64,000 bases of DNA. Source: DASWOJ01 sp964242415. Lineage in GTDB: Bacteria > Pseudomonadota > Alphaproteobacteria > Acetobacterales > Acetobacteraceae. This document shows positions 36,849 to 45,377 of the stretch, piece after piece. Within the stretch, counting starts at the first letter, position 1. Each line of letters begins with the position of its first letter. Under the pieces are notes generated by a model, which was not told the origin of the DNA, searched no databases, and saw only the letters and a list, made by a program, of their open reading frames with translations. Position numbers and translations under genes: made by a program. The stretch is from assembly GCA_964242415.1 (NCBI GenBank), contig CAXTAT010000016.1:1-64000 (forward strand). The letters are read 5' to 3'.

Positions 36849-37918
36849 ACCCGCACGTCGCGGTAGATGCGCTCCACCGGGTAATCAGACAGGTAGCCAT
36901 AGCCGCCCAGGGTCTGGATCGCCGCGGTGCAGATGCTCTCCGCCGCCTCGGAGGCGAACAGCTTGGCCATCGCGGCGGCCTCCAGTGCGGGTTCCCCGGC
37001 ATCCTTCAGGCGCGCGGCCCGCAGCGTCAGCTCCCGCGCGGCGGCCAGCTTGGTCTTGGCCTCCACCAGGCGGAACCCCACGGCCTGATGCTCGATGATC
37101 GGCCGGCCGAACTGCTTGCGCTCCTTGGCATAGCCGATGGCGTACTCCAGCGCCGCCCGCGCCATACCGACGCTCTGCGCCGCGATGCCGATGCGCCCGC
37201 TCTCCAGCGTGCTCAGCGCTATTTTGAGGCCGTCGCCCTCCGCGCCGATGCGCTGGTCGTCTGGCACGTGCATGTCGTCGAACGCCAGGGCGCAGCTATC
37301 GGACGCCTTCTGCCCCAACTTGTGCTCCACCCGCGCCACCGAGAACCCCGGCGTGTCATTGGCGACCACAAAGGCAGAAATGCCCTTCTTCCCGGCCGCC
37401 GGATCGGTGATGGCGAACAGTATGGTGGTCTTGCCGACCGAGGCGTTGGAGATGAACTGCTTGGACCCATTGATGATGTAGCCGCTGTTGGTCCGCTCCG
37501 CCCGGGTGCGGATGCCGGCCGCGTCCGACCCGGCGCCGCTCTCGGTCAGGGCGAAGCTTGCCACCACTTCGCCGCTGGCCATCGGGCGCAGCCAGCGCTC
37601 CTTCTGCTCGGGGGTGCCGAACTTCTCCAGGATTTCGCAGGTCGGCGCGTTGTGCACGCTGACCAGGGTGGACACCGCGCCGTCGCCGGCCGCGATCTCC
37701 TCGATCACCTGGGCATAGGTCTCATAAGGGATCTCGCTGCCGCCCCAGTCGCTGCTGTTGGTGGCGCCCAGGAAACCCATCTCGCCGAGTTCGCGGATGA
37801 TCTCCGGCTCGATCCGCCCGGCCTGCTCACGCGCGGCGGCGGTGGGCATCAGGCGCTCCTGGGCGAAGCGGCGCGCGGTCTCGACGATCAGGGCATTCGG
37901 GTCGGTGCTATCGAGCAT
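36788..37918 (-). CDS. Acyl-CoA dehydrogenase
   Basis: The 376-residue flavoenzyme has the family signatures ALTESGAGSDAAGIRT and QTLGGYGYLSDYPVERIYRD. The usual C-terminal catalytic glutamate is in QIYEGTSDVQKI, unlike the neighbouring isovaleryl-CoA dehydrogenase. It is of the short/branched- or medium-chain type that passes electrons to ETF. It lies 58 bases downstream of the indolepyruvate oxidoreductase on the same strand, so both may be cotranscribed. Its start ATG gives MLDSTDPNALIVETARRF. Confidence 0.93.
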   Translation of the reverse strand: MLDSTDPNALIVETARRFAQERLMPTAAAREQAGRIEPEIIRELGEMGFLGATNSSDWGGSEIPYETYAQVIEEIAAGDGAVSTLVSVHNAPTCEILEKFGTPEQKERWLRPMASGEVVASFALTESGAGSDAAGIRTRAERTNSGYIINGSKQFISNASVGKTTILFAITDPAAGKKGISAFVVANDTPGFSVARVEHKLGQKASDSCALAFDDMHVPDDQRIGAEGDGLKIALSTLESGRIGIAAQSVGMARAALEYAIGYAKERKQFGRPIIEHQAVGFRLVEAKTKLAAARELTLRAARLKDAGEPALEAAAMAKLFASEAAESICTAAIQTLGGYGYLSDYPVERIYRDVRVCQIYEGTSDVQKIILQRML

Positions 37919-37976
37919 GGACGGTCCCTCCGGTTTCTTTTGCCGGATGTGGTGTACAACTGGGCGAGGTCAAACG

Positions 37977-40900
37977 CTACTCGGCTGCGACCTGCAGGAC
38001 CGGCGCGTCGATGTCGGCCAGCAGCGCCGCCCGCCGGGCCTGCGCCGATGCCAGGCTGGCCGCCTTCACCGGGCCAAACCCGCGGATATGCAACGGCAGC
38101 GCCGCAAGCTCGGCCGCCGCCGCAAGGGTGCCCGAGCGCAGTTGCTCCAGCGCATGCCGGACATCACGCTCATAGTCCACGATCAACCCGCGCTCCAACC
38201 GGCGGTCGTGTTGCCAGCCGAACGGGTCCAGCGGGGTGCCGCGCAGCGCCTTGCCATGGCGCAGCACGCGGAACAGCGGCAGGGCGAGGCGTCCAGGGAT
38301 GGCGATCTTGCGGCGGCGGCCGGTCGCCGGGTCCATCCGGCTGAACAGCGGCGGGGCCATGTGGAACACCGGGGCGTCGCCATAGGTCGCGGCAGCGTGC
38401 AGCCGGGCGACCTCATACTCGTCCTTGTAGGCCAGGGCGCGGTAGTACCCCTCCGCCACGGCACGGGCCAGCGCACCCGCGGCGCCGGCCACCGCCGCCT
38501 CCCGCGTTTGCGCCGCCGCGACTAGGCGGCGGTAGCGTGCGGCCAGCTTGGCGCTGTCATACTCGGCCAGCTCGGCCGCCCGCCGCTCGATCAGGGTCTC
38601 CAGCGTGGCCGGCTGCGGCGCGCGGTCCGCCATGATCTCATTCGCCAAGTCCGGCCGGGCCGCCAGGATGCGGCCCCACAGGAACGCTCGGCGGTTCAGC
38701 GCAACGGCGGTGCCGTTCAGCTCCATCGCCCGCATCAGCGCCCCGTGCCCGACCGGCACCAGGCCCATCTGCCACGCCAATCCCAGCAGCAGCGTGTTCA
38801 TCGCCTGCGCGTTGCCGAACAGCCGCTCGCTGAGCGCACTGCCGCGCAGGAAGCGCGACCGCTCCGCCGCCGTGCTGCGCGCGATGGCCCGGCGGTGAAG
38901 CCCGGCGTCGATCACCAGGTCGCGGTCCCGGATGAAGGCGGACCCCGGCTGCAGGTCCAGGTTGCCGACCACCCCGGCGTCCCGCTTGCACCGCCCCAGC
39001 ACTTCCGCCCCGGCGCCCACGGCCATGTCGGCGGCCAGCAGCAGGTCCGCCTCGCGCTGCGGGATGCGCACGACATCCAAGCCCCCGCTTGGGGAATGGG
39101 CATCGGCGATCTGCACATGCGACACCACCGCGCCGTTCTTCTGCGCCAGCCCCGTGAAGTCCAGCGTGCTGACCTGCCGCCCCTCCAGGTGCGCCGCCAT
39201 CGCCACTACCGCGCCGCAGGTCACAATGCCGCCGCCGCCGATGCCGGCGAACAGGCCGCGCCAGGGCCGCCCGGCCAAGGCCAGCACCGGATCGCCCAAC
39301 CCGGCCGCCAACTCCGCCTCCCGCTCAGCCCAAACCGCCGCATGGTCCACCGCCGCCACTGGTGCATCCGAGCTGGTCGTGACGAAGCTGGGGCAGAACC
39401 CCTTGAGGCAGGACAGGTCGGTATTGCAGCTTGTCGGGCTGATGCGGCGCTTGCGGCCGTGGTCGGTCTCGACCGGCTCGATGGCGATGCAGTTGCTCTG
39501 CGCCGTGCAGTCGCCGCAGTTCTCGCAGACGGCCTCGTTGATGACGACGCGCGTCTCGGCCACAGCCATCTTGCCCCGCTTGCGGCGGCGGCGCTTCTCG
39601 GTGGCGCACACCTGGTCGTAGATGATGACGCTGACGCCGGGGTGCTCGCGCAGCCGGCGCTGCACCGCGTCCAGCTCGTCGCGGCCATGGCGCAGGGTGC
39701 CCGGCGGCAGCTCGGCGGGCTGCGGCAGCCGGGCTGGGTCGTCGGCGACGACGGCGATCAGGTCCACGCCCTCAGCATGCAACTGCCGGGCGATGGACAG
39801 CACGCCCGGCCCGCCCTCTGCCGGCTGACCGCCCGTCATGGCAACCGCGTCGTTGTACAACAGCTTGTACGTCATCGTCGTGCCGGCGGCGACCGCCTGG
39901 CGGATGGCGAGCAGGCCGGAGTGGGTATAAGTACCATCCCCCATGTTGGCGAACATATGCGGCAGGTCGGTGAAGCCGGACAGCCCCACCCAGGGCACGC
40001 CCTCGCCGCCCATTTGGCTGAACGTGCGCGTGCCGTCCGAGGTATTCAGCGCCATCGTATGGCAGCCGATGCCCGCCATGGCATGGCTGCCGTCCGGCAG
40101 GCGCGTGCTGGTGCTGTGCGGGCAGCCCGCGCAGAATGCCGGGGCGCGGGCAAGCAGGCCCGGCAAGCGGTCGGGCGCCGCGGGCAGCGCGTCGGCGGAC
40201 ACCGGCATCCCGGCGCTGCCGAGGAAGCGCACCAGCGCCGCCATCGCCAGTTCCGGCGACAGCTCCATGACTGCGGGCAGCAGCGGCGTGCCGTCCAGGT
40301 CCAGCTTGCCCTGGATGGGCGGGCGGTCCTGCAGGTTGTAAAGGGCGGCGCGAAGCTGGTCCTCGACGTTGGCCCGCTTCTCCTCGACGACCAGCAGCGC
40401 ACGCTTGCCGGCCGCGAACTCGCGCAGGCCAACGGGCTCGATGGGCCAGGACAGCGCGACCTTATAGACGGCGATCCCCGGCGCGTCCGCCAGGCCCAGG
40501 CGGCGCAACGCGTGCATCAGGTCGTGGTGCGCCTTGCCGACGGTGACGATGCCGATGGGGGCGCCCGCTCGGCCATGCGCCAGCCGGTCCAGCCGGTTCG
40601 CCCGCGCCCAGGCCAGCGCCGCCGGCAGCCGCTCCTGCACCATGCGCCGCTCCAGCTCCGCGCGCTCGGCGGGCCAGGGCAGGGCAGGGTCCAGGTTCAG
40701 CCCGTGCGGCGGCAGCGGGCGGTCGGGCCGGATGAAGCGCCGCTCGCCCGGCACGGTCACCACGGCGTGCTGCTCGGCGTTCTCGGCGATGGTCTTCAGC
40801 GCCACCCACAGCCCAGCGTAGCGCGACATCGCGATGCCGGCCAGGCCGAGGTCGATGATTTCCTGCACGTCTGCCGGCTGCAGCACGGGGATGTTGACCG

Positions 40901-41402
40901 ACTGGAAAATGCCGTCTGTCTGATGCGGGAACACCGAGCTGTGCGCGGCATGGTCGTCGCCCGAAACCGCCAGCACGCCGCCCAGCGCCGAAGTGCCGAT
41001 CATGTTGGCGCAGCGAAAGGCGTCGCCGCTGCGGTCCACGCCAGGACCCTTGCCGTACCACATCCCGAACACGCCATCGACGCGCTTGCCGGGGAAGGTG
41101 TCGATCTGCTGGGTGCCCCACAGCATGGTGGCGGCCAGGTCCTCGTTCAGGCCAGGCTGGAACCGGATGTTGTGCGCCGTAAGAAGCGTCTCGCGCCGCC
41201 AAAGCTCCTGATCGACGCCGCCAAGCGGAGAGCCGCGATACCCCGACACCAGCCCGCCAGTGTTCAGCCCGGCCGCACGGTCCAGCCTGGCCTGCTCCAG
41301 CAACACCCGCACCAGCGCCTGCACGCCGGACAGCAGCACCAGCTGGTCCAGGTCGGTATATCGGCTATCCAAGGTCGTCGTTGCTGCGAAGCCCACGTCC
41401 AT
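37977..41402 (-). CDS. Indolepyruvate ferredoxin oxidoreductase, fused IorA-IorB type
   Basis: This 1141-residue single-chain 2-oxoacid:ferredoxin oxidoreductase decarboxylates aryl- or branched 2-oxoacids to acyl-CoA. N-terminal to middle regions bind thiamine diphosphate (GDGTYTHSGLLAI, FTDLPHMFANMGDG). A 4Fe-4S region near residues 620-670 has CENCGDCTAQSNC and CNTDLSCLKGFCPS. The C-terminal third (AGIGGGGIVTCGAVVAMAAH) is the gamma/IorB part. The ATG at 41402 has CGGAGAG upstream. The divergent Lrp gene and two matching palindromes in the gap suggest control by its 2-oxoacid-linked amino acids. Confidence 0.93.
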   Translation of the reverse strand: MDVGFAATTTLDSRYTDLDQLVLLSGVQALVRVLLEQARLDRAAGLNTGGLVSGYRGSPLGGVDQELWRRETLLTAHNIRFQPGLNEDLAATMLWGTQQIDTFPGKRVDGVFGMWYGKGPGVDRSGDAFRCANMIGTSALGGVLAVSGDDHAAHSSVFPHQTDGIFQSVNIPVLQPADVQEIIDLGLAGIAMSRYAGLWVALKTIAENAEQHAVVTVPGERRFIRPDRPLPPHGLNLDPALPWPAERAELERRMVQERLPAALAWARANRLDRLAHGRAGAPIGIVTVGKAHHDLMHALRRLGLADAPGIAVYKVALSWPIEPVGLREFAAGKRALLVVEEKRANVEDQLRAALYNLQDRPPIQGKLDLDGTPLLPAVMELSPELAMAALVRFLGSAGMPVSADALPAAPDRLPGLLARAPAFCAGCPHSTSTRLPDGSHAMAGIGCHTMALNTSDGTRTFSQMGGEGVPWVGLSGFTDLPHMFANMGDGTYTHSGLLAIRQAVAAGTTMTYKLLYNDAVAMTGGQPAEGGPGVLSIARQLHAEGVDLIAVVADDPARLPQPAELPPGTLRHGRDELDAVQRRLREHPGVSVIIYDQVCATEKRRRRKRGKMAVAETRVVINEAVCENCGDCTAQSNCIAIEPVETDHGRKRRISPTSCNTDLSCLKGFCPSFVTTSSDAPVAAVDHAAVWAEREAELAAGLGDPVLALAGRPWRGLFAGIGGGGIVTCGAVVAMAAHLEGRQVSTLDFTGLAQKNGAVVSHVQIADAHSPSGGLDVVRIPQREADLLLAADMAVGAGAEVLGRCKRDAGVVGNLDLQPGSAFIRDRDLVIDAGLHRRAIARSTAAERSRFLRGSALSERLFGNAQAMNTLLLGLAWQMGLVPVGHGALMRAMELNGTAVALNRRAFLWGRILAARPDLANEIMADRAPQPATLETLIERRAAELAEYDSAKLAARYRRLVAAAQTREAAVAGAAGALARAVAEGYYRALAYKDEYEVARLHAAATYGDAPVFHMAPPLFSRMDPATGRRRKIAIPGRLALPLFRVLRHGKALRGTPLDPFGWQHDRRLERGLIVDYERDVRHALEQLRSGTLAAAAELAALPLHIRGFGPVKAASLASAQARRAALLADIDAPVLQVAAE

Positions 41403-41446
41403 GGCCGCTCTCCGGTCCAGAAGCGTTGAGCATAGCGCGCAGAGGC

Positions 41447-41505
41447 ATGGCAGGTGCTGCCATAGTTGCGATATCGTGCGCCGGAAATTGGCAGGATCTG
41501 CCAAT
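41447..41505. promoter_or_regulatory. Twin palindromes, probable Lrp operators
   Basis: ATGGCAG-GTG-CTGCCAT (41447-41463) and ATTGGCAG-GAT-CTGCCAAT (41487-41505) share the core TGGCAG-N3-CTGCCA. Their centres are 41 bases apart, about four helical turns, so both face the same side of the DNA. They fill the gap between the divergent iorAB and Lrp-family genes. Lrp proteins bind multiple regularly spaced inverted repeats, so this is the expected layout for autoregulation and iorAB control. Confidence 0.7.
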
Positions 41506-41539
41506 GCTGCGCTGCATCATGGGAGGATTGCCCACCGCT

Positions 41540-42010
41540 ATGCGCTTGGACCGGATCGACTATGCCATCCTGGACCACCTGCAGCGCGACGCCCGCGCCA
41601 CCAGCGGAGAATTGGCCGAGGCTGCCGGCCTGTCCGCCAGCCCCGCCCACCGCCGGCAGAAGCTGCTGGAGGACGCAGGCATCATCCGCCGCTACGTCGC
41701 CCTGCTGGACCAGGACCAGGTGGGCCTGCCAGTCAGCGTGTTCGTCTCGGTCCGCCTGCAGGCGCAGACCGACGAGCACCTGGCCGCCTTCGAGACCGCC
41801 ATCGCCGAGCTGCCCGAGGTCATGGAGTGCTACGTCATGTCCGGCGCCAGCGACTACCTGCTGCGCGTGGTCGCCCCAGACCTGGGCGCCTACGAAGAGT
41901 TCCTGCGCACCCGCCTGACCCGCATCCCCGGCGTGCGCGGCGTCGAGAGCGCGTTTGCGCTCAAGCGCGTGGTGTACCGCACCAACCTGCCGCTGCGTCG
42001 GAAGAGGTAG
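41540..42010 (+). CDS. Lrp/AsnC family transcriptional regulator
   Basis: The 156-residue product has the helix-turn-helix (MRLDRIDYAILDHLQRDARA ... LSASPAHRRQKLLEDAGII) and the RAM effector/oligomer domain (VMECYVMSGASDYLLRVVAP). The ATG at 41540 begins at the family's normal N-terminus, although GGAGG is 13 bases away; ATG at 41519 would add seven residues. Divergent from the indolepyruvate oxidoreductase, which it probably controls through the twin palindromes between them. MarC follows 2 bases after its stop. Confidence 0.92.
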   Translation: MRLDRIDYAILDHLQRDARATSGELAEAAGLSASPAHRRQKLLEDAGIIRRYVALLDQDQVGLPVSVFVSVRLQAQTDEHLAAFETAIAELPEVMECYVMSGASDYLLRVVAPDLGAYEEFLRTRLTRIPGVRGVESAFALKRVVYRTNLPLRRKR

Positions 42011-42012
42011 CG

Positions 42013-42663
42013 GTGCTGGCGGCATTCCTCCTGGCCTTCCCGGCGCTGTTCAGCATCGTGAACCCGGTGGCCGGCGCATTCATCTTCAGGGAGGCCACCG
42101 CCGACCGCACCCCCGCCGGCCGGGTCCTGCTGGCGCGCCGGGTCGGCAGCTACTCGCTGCTGGTCATGCTGGTGGCATTGTGGGCCGGCTCCTATGTGCT
42201 GGCGCTGTTCGGGATCAGCCTGTCTGCCCTGCGCATCGCCGGCGGCATCGTGCTGTCGCTGTTCGCCTGGGAGCTGCTGGGCGCGCCGGAGCGGCGGGAA
42301 GGCCGCAAGCAGGAGCAGGCAGGCGACCCCGGCCCGGAGGACGACGTGGCGTTCTTCCCCTTGACCCTGCCGTTCACGACGGGTCCGGGCACCATTGCCG
42401 TATCTGTCGCGCTGGGGGCCGGGCATCCGTCCATGGGGCAGGGATGGATAGGGTTCTTTGCCGGGATCAGCCTGGCCGCGGCGGCGATGGCGGGGGTGAT
42501 CTGGCTCGCCTACGCCTACGCCGACCGCATGTCGGCGCTGCTGGGGCAAACCGGCAGCCGCACCGTCACCCGGATTTCCGCCTTCCTGCTGTTCTGCATC
42601 GGGGTGCAGGTGCTGATCACCGGGGTTGTCGGGGTGCTCGGTCCGCTACTAGGCGCCAAATGA
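42013..42663 (+). CDS. MarC family membrane protein
   Basis: The 216-residue product has six predicted membrane segments with the conserved FSIVNPVAGAFIF, LRIAGGIVLSLFAWELL and FPLTLPFTTGPGTIAVSVAL motifs of MarC/NAAT-type proteins. Some relatives transport neutral amino acids; many have no known substrate. The GTG at 42013 follows GAAGAGG and is two bases after the Lrp stop, so the pair is coupled. Linkage to an Lrp regulator and an oxoacid oxidoreductase makes amino-acid transport plausible but unproven. Confidence 0.9.
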   Translation: MLAAFLLAFPALFSIVNPVAGAFIFREATADRTPAGRVLLARRVGSYSLLVMLVALWAGSYVLALFGISLSALRIAGGIVLSLFAWELLGAPERREGRKQEQAGDPGPEDDVAFFPLTLPFTTGPGTIAVSVALGAGHPSMGQGWIGFFAGISLAAAAMAGVIWLAYAYADRMSALLGQTGSRTVTRISAFLLFCIGVQVLITGVVGVLGPLLGAK

Positions 42664-42702
42664 CCAGCAAATACCGAGACTGACGCATACGGCACTGCGC
42701 CA

Positions 42703-42852
42703 CTACCCTCTCCCTACTCCCTGCGGGAGAGGGCCGGGGTGAGGGAGGCAGCAAGCGCCCAGCCCTCCGCTTGCAGAACGAAACCCTCCCCCCAATCCAG
42801 CGGGACACAGCCTCGGCGGCCTCCCCAATCCCGGCCCGGAGGGGGAGGGAGC
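42703..42852 (+). repeat. CCCTCTCC/GGTGAGGG intergenic palindrome, copy 3
   Basis: Arms CCCTCTCCCTACTCCCTGCG plus GGAGAGGGCCGGGGTGAGGG (about 42706-42745) and a reverse, partly degenerate arm (CCCCAATCCCGGCCCGGAGG plus GGGAGGGAGC, about 42822-42852). They fill the 252-base gap between MarC and the methyltransferase, where no gene is evident. Confidence 0.75.
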
Positions 42853-42915
42853 AGTGCAGCCCAGGCATGATCGGAGGCGGCAACCCGCGCGCTGAACGCG
42901 CGTTCGTGATCGTCC

Positions 42916-43860
42916 ATGCCATATGCCCTCGCCCCTGACCCGGCGTCCGACACCGCCTTGCTGCGGCTGCTCCAGGCGTTGCGCGACGTCGGATACAGCT
43001 TCGTCACGCCCACCCCGGCCACCATCGCGCGGGTGAATGCCCGCCCTGGCAACGAGTGGGCGTCGGACCTGCGCGGCGTCTTCGGCTGGAGCCGTCCGTT
43101 CTGCGATGGCGTCGTGCCGTCCACAGTGCTGGCCGCCATGCAGGACGCCGGCGCCTGGAGCCTGCACCCCGGCGGCGCACGCAGCCTGCTGCGCGCGTCG
43201 AGCCTGGACGGGGAGCTGTTCCTGCACTCAGCCTACCCGACCACGGCGGCGGCGGCGGTGTTCTTCGGGCCGGATACCTATCGCTACGCCGCCGCCATCC
43301 TGGCGCACCGCCGCAACATGCCTGTTATGCGGGCAGTCGATGTCGGATGCGGCGCCGGGCCAGGTGCTGTCCTGTTGGCGCGGGCCTACCCGGAGGCCGA
43401 GGTGCTGGCAGTTGACATCAACGACGCCGCGCTGCAACTGACGCGCGTCAACGCTGCGCTGGCTGGGGTGTGGCTGCACGCCGTGAATAGTAACCTGCTG
43501 CTGGGCGTGCAGGGCAGCTTCGACCTAATCGTGGCCAACCCGCCCTACTTGGTCGATCCCGGGGAGCGGGCTTACCGGCATGGCGGAGGTCCGCTGGGCG
43601 CCGGGCTATCGTTGGCGATCCTGGAGGCCGCACTGGAGCGGCTGGCGCCGGGAGGCACCCTGTTGCTGTACACCGGTGCCGCCGTCGTGAACGGGACCGA
43701 CCCCTTCCGCGAAGCTGTCACCACCCGACTTGCCGGCGTGGACGCGACGTGGACATACCGCGAACTTGATCCCGACGTATTTGGCGAGGAATTGGAGGGC
43801 GGCGCCTATGCCGCCGCCGACCGGATCGCCGCCGTACTGCTGACCGTAACGAAGGAATAG
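42916..43860 (+). CDS. Class I methyltransferase with NPPY motif
   Basis: The 314-residue product has a C-terminal SAM-dependent methyltransferase domain (AVDVGCGAGPGAVLLARAYP, AVDINDAALQLTRVNAAL) with the VANPPYLVDPG motif, which is typical of HemK/PrmC- and N6-adenine-type enzymes that methylate planar amides or exocyclic amines. The N-terminal 130 residues are a separate domain I cannot name. The next gene begins 4 bases after its stop, so the two are translationally coupled; that gene is a heme-oxygenase-fold iron enzyme. A small-molecule or protein-modifying pair is more likely than release-factor methylation. Confidence 0.85.
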   Translation: MPYALAPDPASDTALLRLLQALRDVGYSFVTPTPATIARVNARPGNEWASDLRGVFGWSRPFCDGVVPSTVLAAMQDAGAWSLHPGGARSLLRASSLDGELFLHSAYPTTAAAAVFFGPDTYRYAAAILAHRRNMPVMRAVDVGCGAGPGAVLLARAYPEAEVLAVDINDAALQLTRVNAALAGVWLHAVNSNLLLGVQGSFDLIVANPPYLVDPGERAYRHGGGPLGAGLSLAILEAALERLAPGGTLLLYTGAAVVNGTDPFREAVTTRLAGVDATWTYRELDPDVFGEELEGGAYAAADRIAAVLLTVTKE

Positions 43861-43864
43861 CCTT

Positions 43865-44749
43865 ATGCCCGACGGCCTGCTGCACCCGACCGTAAGCCCT
43901 GACGACCGCTGGCACCGCATCCTCGCGGCGTTCAATGCTAAGCGGTTCACCCCCACCCTGCAACACGATGGCTGGGAGGGCGAGGTGCGCGCCCAGGCCG
44001 CCCTGCTGATCGATGAGGGCCACTGGCTGGATGGCCTGCGCGCCCGGGTGGCCGCTCGCGCCGCCGAGGCCCCGCGCGACCCGGACGGCTTCGTCGCCTG
44101 GTTCGAGACCTTGGAGCACACCGGTCCCGGCCAGAACGACCCGCTGTTTCCTTGGCTCGCCGAGCAGGCCACCATGGAGGAGATGCGCTGGTTCCTGCAG
44201 CAGGAAGTCGCCGGGGAGGCCGGGTTCGAGGACCTGACCGCCATTACCCAACTGCGCCTGCCGGTGCGCGCCAAGCTCGAGCTGGCCCGCAACTACTGGG
44301 ACGAGATGGGCCGCGGCAATGCCAAGGGCATGCATGGCCCGATGCTGGAGCACCTGTCGCACAGCCTGGGCCTGGAGCCGGCGGTTGAGACGACCGTGTG
44401 GGAGGCCCTTGCGCTCGCGAACACCATGGCCGGCATGGCATGCAGCCGCCGCTATGCCTACCAGTCTGTCGGCGCGCTGGGCGTGATCGAGCAGACGGCG
44501 CCGAGCCGGGCCAAGCTGGTCGGCGAGGGGCTGCGGCGGCTGGGCGTGAGCGGCAAGGACCGGCACTACTTCGACCTGCACGCCATCCTGGACGTGAAGC
44601 ACAGCGAGGCTTGGAACGCCGAGGCCGCCTGGCCGCTGGTGTCGCTGAACCCGGAGATTGCGCCGGCATTGGCCGAGGGTGCGCTGATCCGCCTGGAAGC
44701 CGGTGCGGCCTGCTTCGCCCGGTATCGCCGGGAGCTTGGCCTGGCCTAG
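43865..44749 (+). CDS. Iron-containing redox enzyme family (heme-oxygenase fold)
   Basis: The 294-residue product matches the heme-oxygenase-like diiron family (Haem_oxygenas_2 type). It is all-helical, with candidate metal ligands in TMEEMRWFLQQEVAGEAG, ARNYWDEMGRGNAKGMHGPM, and HYFDLHAILDVKHSEAW. Relatives catalyse desaturation, N-oxygenation or C-C cleavage in natural-product and fatty-acid chemistry (for example UndA, SznF and CADD types). It starts 4 bases after the methyltransferase, so they should act together. The ATG at 43865 is clear; the reaction is unknown. Confidence 0.82.
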   Translation: MPDGLLHPTVSPDDRWHRILAAFNAKRFTPTLQHDGWEGEVRAQAALLIDEGHWLDGLRARVAARAAEAPRDPDGFVAWFETLEHTGPGQNDPLFPWLAEQATMEEMRWFLQQEVAGEAGFEDLTAITQLRLPVRAKLELARNYWDEMGRGNAKGMHGPMLEHLSHSLGLEPAVETTVWEALALANTMAGMACSRRYAYQSVGALGVIEQTAPSRAKLVGEGLRRLGVSGKDRHYFDLHAILDVKHSEAWNAEAAWPLVSLNPEIAPALAEGALIRLEAGAACFARYRRELGLA

Positions 44750-44759
44750 GCCGGGGAGG

Positions 44760-44935
44760 TTCGCCGCATAGACAATTCGTGGGTGCGCCTCACTGTAGGC
44801 CAACCAGCAGCAGAAGAGGTGCAGGGGAACCGCAACGGATTGGTTCTCCTGCGGTGTTCGAGGTGTGTGCTTACTGTCCCGGGTGCTTACCACCCAGGGT
44901 GGCGACACGGCTCCCGGGCATGCCTCGGGACTTGG
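44760..44935. other. Strongly structured gene-free segment, candidate RNA
   Basis: No coding frame fits the gap after the heme-oxygenase-fold gene. It holds an 11-bp stem GCAGGGGAACC (44821-44831)/GGTTCTCCTGC (44842-44852). It also holds a larger outer pairing GTCCCG (44876-44881)/CGGGAC (44926-44931) with inner CCACCC/GGGTGG, plus a smaller GTGGGTGCGCCTCAC element (about 44780-44794). This could be a small RNA, an unrecognised riboswitch or a 3' structure. I do not see motifs of 6S, tmRNA or SRP RNA; the strand is undetermined. Confidence 0.4.
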
Positions 44936-44969
44936 CGCGGCTCCGCTGATGGCAATTCGCCGTTGAGAG

Positions 44970-45332
44970 CTACATTCCCAGCCAGGTAATCAGGCTGCAG
45001 ACTTCATAAAGGCTGTCGAACGGTCCCTGGTCGATGTAGCCGCTCTGGCAGTCCTGGATGAAGTACCGGCCGTCGGCGCCACGGCTGATGGTGAAGCCGT
45101 TCGTCAGCCGGCACGACACGGCGCCGTCCTCTCCCGTGCTGAACTCGATGGGAAAGATATTCGGCGCGGTCAGGACGAAACGCGCCAAGGTACGGCGCAC
45201 GTCGGCAGCGAAATCCCCCTCCGCCACCTCCGGAAAGGGCAGCAGCACGGCGGTCTTGGGCCGTGGGAAGGTGGCTGCATGGAGCGCGCGCGGCGTGCGG
45301 TTGTGGAACTGGGCAAAGTCGATCGGCGTCAA
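44970..45332 (-). CDS. Hypothetical protein (120 aa), second of a pair
   Basis: I do not recognise this family. The product is a mixed alpha/beta protein with TAVLLPFPEVAEGDFAADVR and SRGADGRYFIQDCQSGYIDQ. I choose TTG at 45332 because AAGGAG lies 9 bases upstream on the minus strand; an ATT at spacing 6 is also in frame, and an upstream TTG overlaps the ribosome site. It follows the small gene at 45378 on the same strand with a 45-base gap, and the two look like one operon. Confidence 0.6.
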   Translation of the reverse strand: MTPIDFAQFHNRTPRALHAATFPRPKTAVLLPFPEVAEGDFAADVRRTLARFVLTAPNIFPIEFSTGEDGAVSCRLTNGFTISRGADGRYFIQDCQSGYIDQGPFDSLYEVCSLITWLGM

Positions 45333-45377
45333 AATCCGTTGCTCCTTCAACTCGCAGGCATGCGTCGGCGAAATCGG

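Noticed and set aside
38745..41429. 894-codon plus-strand open frame opposite the indolepyruvate oxidoreductase
   Set aside because: His/Arg/Gln/Gly-rich antisense shadow with no domain; the minus-strand gene has complete family motifs.
42916..43860. Release factor methyltransferase PrmC
   Set aside because: The NPPY motif is shared by many methyltransferases; the N-terminal domain and partner gene differ from PrmC, and no prfA is nearby.
44760..44935. 6S RNA, SRP RNA or tmRNA in the structured gap
   Set aside because: I see neither the SRP core (GGTCAGG/GGAAGCAG) nor a tRNA-like end nor a 6S-type bubble; left as an unnamed structured segment.
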